DNA of 64,000 nt. Source: Linnemannia hyalina (lineage: Eukaryota > Mortierellomycota > Mortierellomycetes > Mortierellales > Mortierellaceae). The position numbers were made by a program, and so were the translations under genes. The stretch lies in NCBI GenBank assembly GCA_019671135.1, contig JAHRHY010000023.1, positions 310,001 to 374,000 of the forward strand, given 5' to 3'. How positions within the stretch are numbered: position 1 is the stretch's first letter; every line of letters begins with the position of its first letter. The notes under the pieces were generated by a model. It saw only the letters and a list, made by a program, of their open reading frames with translations. It did not search any database and was not told where the DNA came from. This document shows positions 1-15,677 of this stretch, piece after piece.

Positions 1-1084
1 ATGGAGCAACTTGACAACAGCGACGAGGGTGATGGCGCCGATAGGCAAGTTGATGAAGAAGGCCCAACGCCAGGAGGCGTGATCGGTGAAGACACCTCCA
101 AGAAGGGGTCCGAGAACCGAGGAGAAACCAAAGACGGCACCAATGATACCCTGGTACTTGCCGCGATCTCTGAGCGAGACTAAGTCAGTGATAATGATCA
201 TGACCATCGCCATGATTCCTCCTGCACCAATTCCCGCAATAGCTCTAAAAGTTTGTATCCAAAGTGAATGTACGTTAGAACCATGTTCAATGAATGAAAT
301 GGACCTCTAATTATTGCTCGTTACAAATGACAAGAAGTCGTTACCTGGAGATGATCATCATGATCATGCTCTGGGAAGCACCACAGAGAGCCGAACCGAT
401 CAAGAAGACACTGATGGCGAACAAGAAGGTCAACTTGCGACCGAAGATATCGCTTCCCTTTCCGTACCTATTGTTGATGTGAAACAGGACGCGTTTGATT
501 AGTTCATCGGTTGAGAAAACTAATTAGTTTCAGAAGCAAACATCACACCATCAGTAAAAACCTTACAGGGGCTGGAAGGTGGTCGAGGTCAAGAGGTAAC
601 TTGTTCCGATCCAAGGAATCTCGTCCAAGGCTTTGAAATCGCTCGCAATCCTGGCAGAGCAGACCGAGACGATTGTCTGATCCAACGAGGCAAGGAAAAT
701 TCCAAGCATCAATCCCGTAAAGACGAGCATCAACTGCTTGAAGGGCATGGGCACAAAGTCCTCATGGGCCGGGTTGTGTGGGCCAGGGTCAAGGTTTCCG
801 TGGGAGATCGATCCCTTGGAAGAAGAGGCGCTTGAGGGTGCAACCACTGCGGCAGATGCATCCTCCTCGATCTTTTGTTTGATAGCAGTTCCAGCGGCTT
901 CCTGGTCGTCGATAATTTCCTCCTTTTCGCCGCGGGTTGGCTCGAGGTATTCCTGTTTTTCACCGTTAGTGATGTGAGTGGGGTTGGATGATGAGGGTTC
1001 GACATTGGAATGTGACTTTTCGGACTCGATGACTACGGTCGCATTGTCGGAATGGACCGAAGGTGTTGGTGCCTGAGAACCCAT
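1..1084 (-). CDS. MFS drug/H+ antiporter, DHA2 type (5' part, runs off the left edge)
   Basis: Exons read 1084-567, 467-345 and 244 to the window edge, with GT-AG introns of 99 and 100 nt and a continuous frame. The N-terminus is a hydrophilic tail of about 115 residues rich in Ser and Glu. It is followed by a first membrane segment carrying LDQTIV, the motif typical of 14-helix DHA2 transporters. Exon 2 begins with the loop 2-3 motif A (YGKGSDIFGRK). Exon 3 contains GPLLGG (antiporter motif C) and WRWAFFINLPIG. Family knowledge places such proteins in the plasma or vacuolar membrane, exporting drugs or toxic compounds, or sometimes importing siderophores or amino acids, driven by protons. 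The substrate cannot be told from this part. Roughly the last two thirds of the protein lies outside the window. The start is the first ATG of the open frame. Confidence 0.9.
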
Positions 1085-4000
1085 TTTGTATGAATGAGTT
1101 TTCGAAAAAGGCAGAAATTAATTGAAAAAAGGTGTCGGGAAGTGAACGTGTGGTACTCCGTGGTGCAGACAGGTATAATGGAGAGGAAAGGGTAGAGAGA
1201 GAGGAAGGAGAAGTGAGGATGTATTAGTCGTAAAGCGAAATAAGAGCGGTGAAGATGGAGGAGGTGAAGGAACCAGGTAAAAGGAAGGGGAGAACAAAAG
1301 GTCTTGAACAACTAGGGGTTCCTCAGGTTGTATTTATTTGTGTCCAGTTGTCCTCCCTCCACCTCCAGCCTCCCTCTCCTACTGTGAATGGAATTTCGGC
1401 AATACCTTTAGGCAAGAACAATAGAGATGTCTACAGTGTTTAATCGCAATAAAGGCGTACAGAACGGATCAATACATAAACGAACGAGGTGGTCGATTTG
1501 CATGCATCTGTCGCTCGGAATTTGGGGTGTGTGCAGTACGAAGACAGTTTTGTCGGGGTCGACAGACAACGGCGATTGGAGGAATAAAAACGAGAACGTC
1601 TAATTTGGAAGGCTTTTCGATTGGCCTCGAACACTCTTAATGTTCTTTAGGTTAGGATGCGCCCCAAACCAGTTTGTCCTGACTCTAAAGCCTCAGCCAA
1701 CTTTAATTTTTTTCCTTCGGCTCTTTTTTTTTTAGGTAGGTGAGTGGGGTGGTGGAGCTAATTTGTAAAAGTATACCACCATTGCTTATTTCTTTGGGTG
1801 CTCCATTGGTCCATCCAGGGTAAGAGAAAGGGTGAAGATGAGCGAGGATAGAGGAAGGAAAAGTCTCTGATTGCCAAAGAAAGGGGAGAGAAAGAAGTTA
1901 GAAGAGGAGAAATCATAGTCTCCCTCTCTTCATATCAACTTTTTCAACAAAAAAAAATAGAGTCAATCGTCTATGCCATAAGAGTTTAATAATGCTTGTT
2001 TTTTCTTCAACCCGAGAGTATGATGAATAAGGAGAGGCGTGGGGAAGGTAGCCTGTGTTAAAAGGTTTAGCCGACTGTATGGCTTGGCTTTGCTTACTCT
2101 AAAATCGCACATACGACACCCTTTTGCAATCAGCTCAACCTTTTCTGCCTGCATCGATCGACCCATCGATCTCGGACACGCTTCCGTTTCTTTCCTTTGT
2201 TTCTTGGAGAATAGAATGATCGCCATTTGCTCGCGCACTTCAGAACGCCCCCCATGTCATGTTGATCTTGTTCGCCATTCCAGCATGAGTAGAACACAAT
2301 AATACTTTCTACAGCCCCTTCTTGTTGTTGTCCAATTCAGAGGATCGCTAGTCTGATGGTTGGCCCATTACGCAACAGACGCCACATACAACATTCAAGC
2401 ACGCACGCACAATCCAATTCTTCGGATGTTTCGGCAGACAAATCAACTACAAAGACTCGTAACACCCAACATGGCCGACATGACCACCCACCTTTTGTGT
2501 CAGGAGCGTGTAACCCGCAATAAAACGGAAACCCAAATACTCCAAGCGTCAAACAGGTAAAGCGTTGGTACCACCAACATGGAATGGTGTTGTGAGATAT
2601 CGTGAGAGACACGGCACGACAAACAAAGGCAATATGGTTCAATGGTTTTCCCTTTTTTTTTGTTGCTGTTTGTGTGCTGTTGTCGTTTGTGTTGCTGCTA
2701 TGTATGGTGGAGATGATGATGATGATGATGTTGTTCAGGTCAGTTTTAGTCTTGACCTTTTATTTTTTCCTTCGTTGCTGTACACTTACACTTTGTTGAC
2801 ACCAAACCTGAAGTTCCTTGCAGGGATCAACTAAATAATGAAACGAGAGAATTGTCAAAAAGGTTCACTTTATTCGTTGCCTTATGTTGCTGGTATGCTT
2901 ATCAAGCAATGGTCCTGGACTAACATGTCGTCTTGGTGCGTGTGTGTTTACGTGTGATCATTCATTTTTTGATGGCTAAACCTTTCTTCACTCGTTTACG
3001 CCTTTTGTATTCGTTCGTCTTAATTTTTATCACCTTCCTTAGTCTTCCCTAACTTTTTTTGTGAGAATATAAAAAATAACGACGAAAACACGACAATAGA
3101 AACGCGTTCTTTTTTCTCGGTAACATGGGTGGAGGAGGAAAGAAGAGGCGTGATGGGCAAAAAGATAATCACCTTGAAAGTTTGCGGAGAGTGGAATACT
3201 CCTTCCTCCAAGCTAGGTTTATTCGGTACATCAGTTTGCTTCGGAAGAGATTGCCAATTTTTATTTCGATTGGCTAATGAGAGCTTCAGGTTCGCTTTTT
3301 AGGCTTGTTTTAATACCCTCCTGTTTGCCCCTCTTGCATGCACCTTTTTCTGTTCCGGTCTTGCTGGTAATAACTACGGAGATCGCGTTGGGGTAAGAAA
3401 CGCGAGATCTCCATTCGGTGTTTTCTATGAGGATAGTCATGTAGGTGCGGAAACGAGAAAAAAAAACATGTTGAAAGACAATGGAGAGTAGACAAAGTAT
3501 TTGCCGCTGTGCTTTGTGTTATGTCTCGGAAGGTTACTTTCCGAGTAACGTTTTGTTTACATGCAAACAGGAATCAACAAAGTGCAACATCCAATGCAGC
3601 ATTTCTCTTGGCCTTTTGCTTAAAGACATGCTTGATGACGCTCGTCTCTCCTCCTTCCCCTGACCTTACAGCCCCTGTTGTGTTGCTGTTCTCTTTCAAT
3701 TGAATGTTTAGAACCCTTGTATTAAACGCCACCAAGCAAGACGCACAGCCCCAGCATGGATGACCACTCACAACAAGACAAGACGTGTCAAACGCGATTG
3801 GTCAAACCGCGTCTGTGTCTGCGCATTTGACGTAATATCACCACAAAACAACTCATACCAATCGCGTTTCATGTTGTTTGTTAGACTCGAACCCTTTTTT
3901 TCTTTTGTTCATTCTCATCCTTATTTTCACTCCTTCTTTAACTCTCCCGCCAACAGAAAGAAATGATGACTGATCAGACCTGGACATACAAGCTACTATT

Positions 4001-5256
4001 ATGTCCTTTGTTGGCACCTCCTTTCTTTGTGCGAAAATAGAAAAGCGTCTTGTCCTTGGATTACCTCGTTTCTTATTTCTTTCTTGCTTTTGGTTAAAAA
4101 TATGTGCGTTAACGCCGCCGCTTGTGGTTCATCTCCATGAAGCTAATTTGGATCGAGACGGAGGTGAGTAAGCGACTCGAAAAAGAAGGCAGGTTCTGGA
4201 GGTTAACGAGCAAATGATGAGCCGCTCAACAGAGAAATCCTCATGCTGTGTCCTCACATCATGTCTTCTTCTCCTTGCTTACTATGTCTCCTTTTCACTC
4301 TTTGGCTCCTCTTCTCCTGCGATGAATAAGAGAAAGATCTAGCTCCCCTGAGAAGACTCAAAAACAAAGAAAGGAAGAAAGGAAGAAATGGCCCGCAATA
4401 GAAAAAATCTTTTCGTTGCTCCCTCGTGTGTGTCTTTCCCAAGATTGAGGTGCGGCATGTGAGATACGCTGGTCGTTAAGAACGAGCTACTGCTGTTTTG
4501 TTGGCGGCGTTTGCTTGAAGTATGAGTACAATACATCACCATCCTTCTTCACACATGTTTGTCCCTTTGATTTCGCTTCGTTTTCCTTTTTGTCATTTTT
4601 CCTATCGTTTATTCTATTCTCACACCGTCTCCTTTAATTCTTTTCTTGCCTCTTTTTCAGGAGAACGAATGATTGAAAACGAAATAAAGGGAGACATCTT
4701 CCCTTATCAATCAAAAAAAAAGGGAAATCGGAACTGTGCCTCTGCCCGGTGTGGTCCCTTTTTCCATTTACCTCCAACAGAGAGGAGAGATGAACACTTG
4801 TGTATATGTACAGCTGTAAGTGTAATCCAGCCCAGCATATCCCTTATTTTTCCACTCCTTTTTTTCCTCTCCCAGATTGAGGACACAAAATAGCCCTTTT
4901 TTACATGTCGTCCATCCATGGCTCTGGCTTTATCATACTTTGCGTCTCCTCTGCTCTTACTCCTCTCGTCTCATCTTCCTTCCATCGACGCGATATTTTG
5001 AGGGTCTGTAAATGACTTTAAGCATAGGCGAGATGGAGTTCATTGACTTGGTTGTCGCTTCATCCCTCTCACTTGCTCCTCTCAATTCGCTCACTCCTCA
5101 TCCTTCCTGATTTCTCCTTCCTCTCTCTCTTTCTTTTCTCTCCTACATCTCTACTTCTAGCACTCCCCTTCCCTCCTTTGCTCAACTTTGTTTTTATCCG
5201 TTTTTTCAGTTTGCTTTGTAGTGCTGTTCACTCTCATTTATTTGCTGCACCACATA
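1085..5256. other. Long gene-free interval between divergent genes
   Basis: About 4.2 kb between the MFS transporter and the large low-complexity gene, which point away from each other. Open frames here are short, overlap on both strands and show no recognisable domain. I saw no tRNA- or rRNA-like sequence. The last 250 bases before 5257 are strongly pyrimidine-rich, as is usual for 5' leaders in this window. It presumably holds both promoters and a long leader for the gene on the right. Confidence 0.6.
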
Positions 5257-8200
5257 ATGACTAACCTTGATAGTTCTAGAATTATGGAAGCGACTTCCTC
5301 CTCCTCCTGCTGCTACTCCTCCCCTTCCACCTCTTCCTCTCTAGTATTATCATCATCTTCCTCATCCCACTACTCTCCTCCAACGCATGACGCCAAGGAC
5401 CCAATTGATCGTCCTCGTCTTCTTCTTCCTTCAAACCCATGCTCACATCGTCCATGCTCTCACTCACGTACAAGCACAACAAACACCAATAATTCACGCT
5501 CTCCACGCGCAAGCACAGGCAGCAGCACAACAGCAACAACACGCTCACAACACGCCAGCTCTCATTCGTATTACAGGAACGCGCCTGCGTCTGGCCTTGT
5601 TGTTATTTCGTCTCCACACAACAATAGCGGTCAGCAACAGCACTACCGAAACTCTGGCGTCCATCATCACCCGTGTTCGTTCTCGTCGTTCTCCTCTTCC
5701 TCCTCCCCCTTCAAACAGAGTCCATCGTCCATCACTCGCACCGTTTCTTCCTCATCCAATCTCAATCTCCAAGCAGGCAATTTACACCCAACAGAGCAGC
5801 GCCAACAGCAGCAAAAACAACAGGAAGACGAAGAGCGGCAATCCGATCCTCAGCACCAAGTTGAACGCCAACACCAACGCCAGCAACATCAGCCACATCG
5901 ACGACAAGAGCAACCAGCGCCTTCCACCTCAGCTATGATCTCGTCGTCTTCCACAATGTCTCTTCTTCCTTCTCCCTCTTTCTCTTCCTCCTCCTCCTCC
6001 TCCTCCACTTTGCATCCTCCTCGTCCTCTTCCTCCATCCTCACTATCACCATCGTCATCGTCATCACCTTCACCTTCTTCGCCCTCGCCTTCTTCACTTC
6101 CACCTTCATCGTCGACGACTTCCCCACCACCGACTGAAGCACCACCCCTCGCCCTAAACACAAATCGACACCACCAACACCACCAACACCAACACCACCG
6201 ACTCCTCCACCTCCCACAGCCACAGCAGCCGCCTCCACAAGAACAACTACACCATCAAAACAACTCTACTTACAAGTCCCCACCCAGAGCCAGAGTCCCA
6301 CCCTCACAACAGAGTGGTAGTGGCAAAAATAGTAGTAATCCTCAACCTGCTGCTGCCTCCACTGACAAGGGTCGACACGTTCAAGAGACGATCGCAACTT
6401 TTTCTCGGTTAATGATGAAGAACAGCACCAACAACACCTTCCAACACTCGAACAACTACCACTACAACAACAACAACAGCAACAATAGCAAGAGTCCAGC
6501 CATCATGGCCCTCCTCACTATCAGCAAACCCCCCGTTGCTGTCTCGAGCATTGTCGCAACTTCCACTTCTACTCCCTCCTCTGCCTCAATGTCCCCTGCC
6601 TCTTCTTCGTCTTTTCCCCAGCTTCCTTCGCTTTCACCCTCGTCCTCGTCACCGACATCATCTGACATCTCCTCTTCGTCCCTCCAGCTTGCGTCGTCGT
6701 CGCATTCCTCTTATTCTCCCGCCTCTCTTCCCGCATCGCCTTCCTGCATAAAGACGACTGCGACAGGAACAGCCCAAACAGTGAGAAGAGTGTCTGTCGC
6801 TCCTGTTAGCCCTGAACAGATTGGAAGAAGAAGGGGGTCAGGTACAGGTGCAAGTGTATCAGCAGGAAAACATCAACCTTCGATATCTTTCTCTCCTTCC
6901 ACCACAACCACCTCAATCAATTTTCCCTCTGCATTCATTGGAATGAAGAAACCTCTTCCTCCAGCCGTCTCGACCAGCCATGTCATCGGCGGCAGTATCA
7001 GAGGAGGAAGAAGAGGATCAGGAGGAGGGCCTGCTTCAGCGACAACTCCTTCATCTGCAGCGGGGTCTCCTTCAGATCTCTACCCGCTGGTCGGGCGCGA
7101 TATTCTTTTTGGCTATGGTAGTCTGAGTGCCGCCGCTCTCACCACGGCAAGCAACAAGGAAGGAGCAACCATTGTCGCTGACGCTGTCGCTGGTGTTGTT
7201 GAACCATCAATGTTCCGGCCCATGTCTTCGATGGAGAACGTAGAATGTAAGAAAAAAATACATGTCAGTGAACTTTTGGGGATAAGAATTAGAAAAGTCC
7301 TATCCTGTCCACTTTGTTCGACCATTTTCTTCCCACCCATACCCAAGCCCACGCCCATGCCCGTGCCCATGCCCATGCCTCCTCGAAGAGGCCATTCCTT
7401 TTCCCACCCTTCTCCTTCTCTCCCTTCGTTCCCTTCTCTTTCCTTTGCCCCTTCCTTTTTCCCCAGAGACCCTTTTTTCATTGATTTTTTTATGTTGGAT
7501 ATGAACACAACAACAACACACAAGCCTACACCAGAACTTTTTGTTTGTTTTTTTTTGCAAACAAGGTGGTTGTGTGTGGAAATGGGCAAATGGGAAATGA
7601 GGAAATGAGGAAATGGGAATGGGGATAAGGACAGGGAAAAGGGGGCTTCTTCTTCTTCCCAGTTGCAATCGCTAGCGTTTTTCTGTTTGATACCAACGTC
7701 CTCGACCCTAACATATCATTTCCCCTTTTTTTCTCGCTTTTTTTTTCTCTCATCGCCACATTTTCGCGTTTTCCGTTGCTTTCGCTTTTTGGGAACCCGA
7801 TAGTCGCTTGGTCGCCGACGACGACGACCACACCTGGCAGTCCGACAACAGCAACAACAACAGCGACGACAGAAGCAGACGGAAGAACAGTAGCGTCCTC
7901 GCGGTCAAGATACGATGCCTTCTCCCCTTCCTTCACCACAACTACCGCAACTGCAGCTGTCACGAGCTTGGACCGCCACAACAACAGCTCTTCTTCTTGT
8001 CCTGCAGGATCTTCTGGATCTTATCCCGACTCTCTCGCCAAACTCTCCGGTAATAGGAACAGACAGAACTCGGATCAAGGAACAGTAGGGTCGGCGGGAG
8101 CGGGGAGGGTATCATTCGACCAGCAGTCTATCCACCCCTTACAGCTGGATCCTGATCTGGCTACTACTACCGAGGAAGTCGAAGATGAGCAAGATGTTGA

Positions 8201-11200
8201 GATGGAGGAAAGGGAGGGGGAGGGAGTTACTATGTTGACAAACGGTGATGATCAGCAGCAGCAGCAGCAGTGGGCGACGATGACGACTACGACGACTACG
8301 CCGATGACTATTGCCAACACTCCTGTTTCAATGGCATTGGCGACAACGTCATCTTCTGTGGATGCATTGACAACAGAAGAGGCAGGACGAGGCGCATCAT
8401 TGGGAGGAAATCAGGATCTTCCTCCTATTCCTTCTGCACCCCAGCCCCGACTTCAGCCTCAGCAACAGCATGTGGTTCAGAAAAAGTCCTCCTTTGCCGC
8501 AAAACTGCGCAAGGTTTTCAACAACTCCAAGGCCTTGCCTCCTACTCCTCAGGATGCTAGTACTCCCACAACTAATTCTACTGTCATTCAACACCAGCAG
8601 GAGATGCAGACGCAGGAGGATATTATCTCCTTAGTATCAAGCGACGATCTCTTTAGTGGCAGCAGCAGAGCAGCGACGGGAGCAAGTGGGGCGACAACAC
8701 AAGCCAAGGCGGTGACTCTTATGGAACAACAACACCGTGGTTCAGTGTCGTCTGCCAGTTCTGTTGACACTACGGTGGATTTGCAGCATCAACTTGGGAA
8801 CAGCGCCTTCCAGCGACGGGGTTCGAATCAGACAGAGACGCCGTCAACGTCTCCGGAGTCTACTCCTTGTGGGTCCCCCACTGATATGTCGACCCTGAAC
8901 ACCATCATGTCCACTGCCACTGATGCCACAAATCAACAACCAGGAGGATCGGGAGTTGTCGTCGTTGTTGGACCGATCCCCTCTTGCGATATGGATCCCG
9001 ATAGCACTCAGCACCGTCACCCTATCTCAGGATCCGAATCCTCATCTTCATCTTCTTCACCCTCAGCGGCGGACGACGTTGAAAGTACCGTGTCTGCACC
9101 TGTGGTCGGAACGATGCCACAAGTCGCCACCCCCTTGCCCACCAACCAGACAGCAGCCGACATTACCTCTGCCCTCCAACCACCACCCTTACCAGCCAAG
9201 GCTGGGAACCCGACCAGGACTGTCAAGAAGCGGCTCTCATTCGCGTCCATCTCGTCGTTTTTCAGTCCCCGCAACGGTGGCTCTTCCAACAACAACAGCG
9301 CCACAGCTCAACAGGAGGCGCGTGCGAAGCAGCAAAGGGCGTCATCTGTCCCCCACATTGAGAACCCGCTGGTGACTGTCGGGCGTCAGATTGCGGGATT
9401 CCAGCGCCGCCATTCTTTGAACGACTTGGATGATAATAAGGCATCTTCCAAGATCTCGAGGGTGGGTGTCAACTCCTGGGAGAAGGATCCTAATGCTCTT
9501 CCTACCGCCGCTGCCGGTGCTGGGCATGAAAGTGCCTCCACTGGCGCTGCAGCCAGCACCTCTACTGCCAACAACCGTACACCCCAGTCTCAGCAGGGAG
9601 TCCCCAAGCCCGCCAAGAAGCTGTCGTTGAACAACGTCTTCAACAAGGGCCTTCGCAGGAAGAAGAAGAACGCCGCCGCGAATGCTCTCAAACCTGAGTC
9701 GTCCATCCCCGCGAAACCACTCCGGTCAGCTCTTGCCAGTCGATCAAAGATCGCTCAACCAGGTTCAGAAGCGGCAGCTCACCAGCACCAGCAGGCACCC
9801 AAAGTCCATTTGGTCCATCGATCGTCGGTGGTGGTTGCAGGACGGAGACGGTCGGCATCTATTCGGTCCCAGACCAGTTCTTATCGTCGGCATCGTCGGA
9901 ATTCTCTCCACCAGCACCAACACCATCATCATGGTCACAACAGCCACCAGCATACAGATCCCTTCGCACGACTTGCAGAGGCCAACCATGCATTGGCGGC
10001 CTTGAGCGGACACGGATCTGATGCCCAGACTGCTGCTGCAGTCCTAAGGCTCCAACAACACCTACAGAACCAAGAGGGAGAGTTCTCCTCATCTCAGGAA
10101 GATCTTGACTACTGCGCGTCACCCTCAACGTATGACTCTACCTCTGGTGAATTACCTCCTTCGCTCGATACACAGGGCTTGCATTACCACCACAACAACC
10201 AGTCTCAAGAAGGACTTCCCATCAGCCCAACGCGACCTACTACCAGACTCGATGGATCCACCATAGATTCTACCGCCCTCTCGACGCCCTCGACCTCACA
10301 CACCCAACAACGAAACGGACACCCGACATTGTCGCCTTCGTCCTCCTCCTGCTCCTACTCCTCTTCATCATCATCGTCCGATAGAGTCAAGGGATCTTCG
10401 TCCCGGTCGACATCGGACGGTGTCGAGTCTTGTTCGTCTTCTTCTTATTCCTCGAAACAGGAGCCTGTTGCCCCCGAGTCGTCCCACTCTGCTGCTGCTT
10501 CTGCCGGTACTACCAGCGTGATTGATCCTTCCGAGTCGTCTGTTGACGGTTCTTTGTCGAGTCGGAGGAGCTCTGCAGACCGTGGTGCAGTTTTCAACCC
10601 ACTCCTCCCAGCTTCTGCAGCGCGCGTGTCCGTCAACCGGATCGCCATGGAATCCCAGCAACAATCCTACGAAACCCTCAACAACAACAACAACAACAAC
10701 AACTTGTTGGCAGGAGTAGAATCAGCCTCGACAACGTCCTCTTCCTTTTCCACCGAAGTCTCGTCCACCACCTCAGCTTCGACTTCTTCCGCGACCTCTA
10801 ATGACTCGAGCTTGCCGGCAAAGAAGAGTAGTGTTACGATTATGAACACGGTCGCGGAGGATGCTGTGAGTGAAGAGGAGGCGATGATGCAAGCCCAGTT
10901 GACGTATATTCAACAGAAACAGCAGCAGTACCTTGTCGAACAGCAGCAACCTTATCAGTATGAGTTGCACCATGAACAGATGCAAGAAGAGCACCACCAC
11001 CATCATCATCATGTCCACTACCTCCCACAAGACTACCACTCCCACCATCCACTCCATCATCACCACCACCACCATCACCATGACCAAGCAGCAGGCTACG
11101 ACCCAATCCCCTCAGAACCCCACCACCGCCAACCCTACTACTACCCCCACCCATCCCTCTTCCCTCCCCGTCCGCCGCGTCAACTCCAATTCTCGACAAA

Positions 11201-11384
11201 GGAACCCCTAGTGTACCCGACATGGACGCCCGAGCAATACGATCGGACGAGCGACGCGTATATTACGGCTTCAAGGTTGACGCCCGCGATAGCGAACAAG
11301 ATCAAACTGGAGTTGAACCAGTTCAAGTCCCAGGAGATGCTCGTCCATGAGGAGAGTCGAGTCTATACCCATTTCTTTATCTAA
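5257..11384 (+). CDS. Large low-complexity protein with a conserved-looking C-terminal block, function unknown
   Basis: The model is two exons, 5257-7246 and 7804-11384, giving 1856 residues. The ATG at 5257 is the first in frame; 5284 is an alternative. The intron is 557 nt, long for this window, and joins GAA-T to TC-GCT in frame. Most of the protein is Ser/Thr/Pro/Gln/His-rich disorder, including a His-rich stretch near residue 1750. Three short basic motifs recur: KKSSFAAKLRKVF (from 890), KKRLSFASISSFF (from 1138) and KKLSLNNVFNKGLRRKKK (from 1268). The last 50 residues differ in composition: YDRTSDAY (from 1809), LTPAIANKIKLELNQFK and HEESRVYTHFF. They look like a folded or conserved element. 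I recall similar C-terminal blocks in fungal cortex or bud-neck proteins but cannot confirm it. The gene is convergent with the CreC-like gene, 168 bp away. It could be two genes if the long intron is wrong. Confidence 0.72.
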
Positions 11385-11552
11385 TTTCCTCCGCTTCGTT
11401 TTTCCTTTTAAATTACCCAAATAATTCGTTTTGTAATAAGAACCCCCCCTTCAAACCAAATTCTCACACACAAAACGCATTGAGTTACTGTCACAACGTG
11501 AGAAGGATATATTTAATTGCTTTTCGACGCCCCCCATCAATTACAACTTCTC

Positions 11553-15043
<3,491 letters not shown>

Positions 15044-15677
15044 TGCGATTCGTGTACTGGCGCTGCTATGCTCTTCCTTGTGCGGTGTTGGGCGGGTTTT
15101 GTGAATTAGAGATGAGTAGCGTTCGAAAGAGACAGGAAGGAAAGAGATGCAGAGAGGGAGGAGGGGTTGCGACTTGAGAGAGGATGGAGTGGTGATGGTA
15201 AAGAGCAAGAGAGGAAAAAGGGGTGCTTTTGGTGAGTGAGAAAATAAAAAAGACAGAGGAATGAACGTGGCATGGGTAATGGTCCTCCCATAAGAAAAAG
15301 AACAAACTCTAAAAAAAGGCGACAACCATATGACGCCACTAGAAAAGACCATGCACCATTCTCCTAATACGTGAGCGATTGATTGATGGACTGACACCAA
15401 GTAGAAGTGACGCTTGAACAAGAACAACAACAAGCGTTGAGAACAAGGATGTGAAAGCCTGATAACAAAAAGGAGGGGTTGACGCTCAACGGCTCGTGAT
15501 CAAAAGGCACAAAAAGCGAAAAAAAAGGGGCGTTGACGTCCAAACTCCCAGAGAGACAAAAAGACAAAACATACATGGAGAAAAGAGGACCATGCGTTGG
15601 CATGAGTCAAGGATGTGGTATTTCGATGATATTTTTATTAGTTATTTACATGGTGATTGGAAACAAACACGTCGCTT
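15044..15677. other. Intergenic region upstream of the CreC-like gene
   Basis: Holds the promoter and leader of the CreC-like gene and the 3' flank of the acyl-CoA ligase; both genes are on the minus strand. Purine-rich on the plus strand. No further gene or recognisable site seen. Confidence 0.55.

Noticed and set aside
3880..3910. GGGTTCGAGTC on the minus strand as a tRNA B box
   Set aside because: The flanking bases do not pair and no acceptor stem is found.
4522..4893. 123-codon open frame on the plus strand
   Set aside because: Composition is that of translated pyrimidine tracts, with no domain, no homopolymer pattern like real genes here, and overlapping frames on the other strand.
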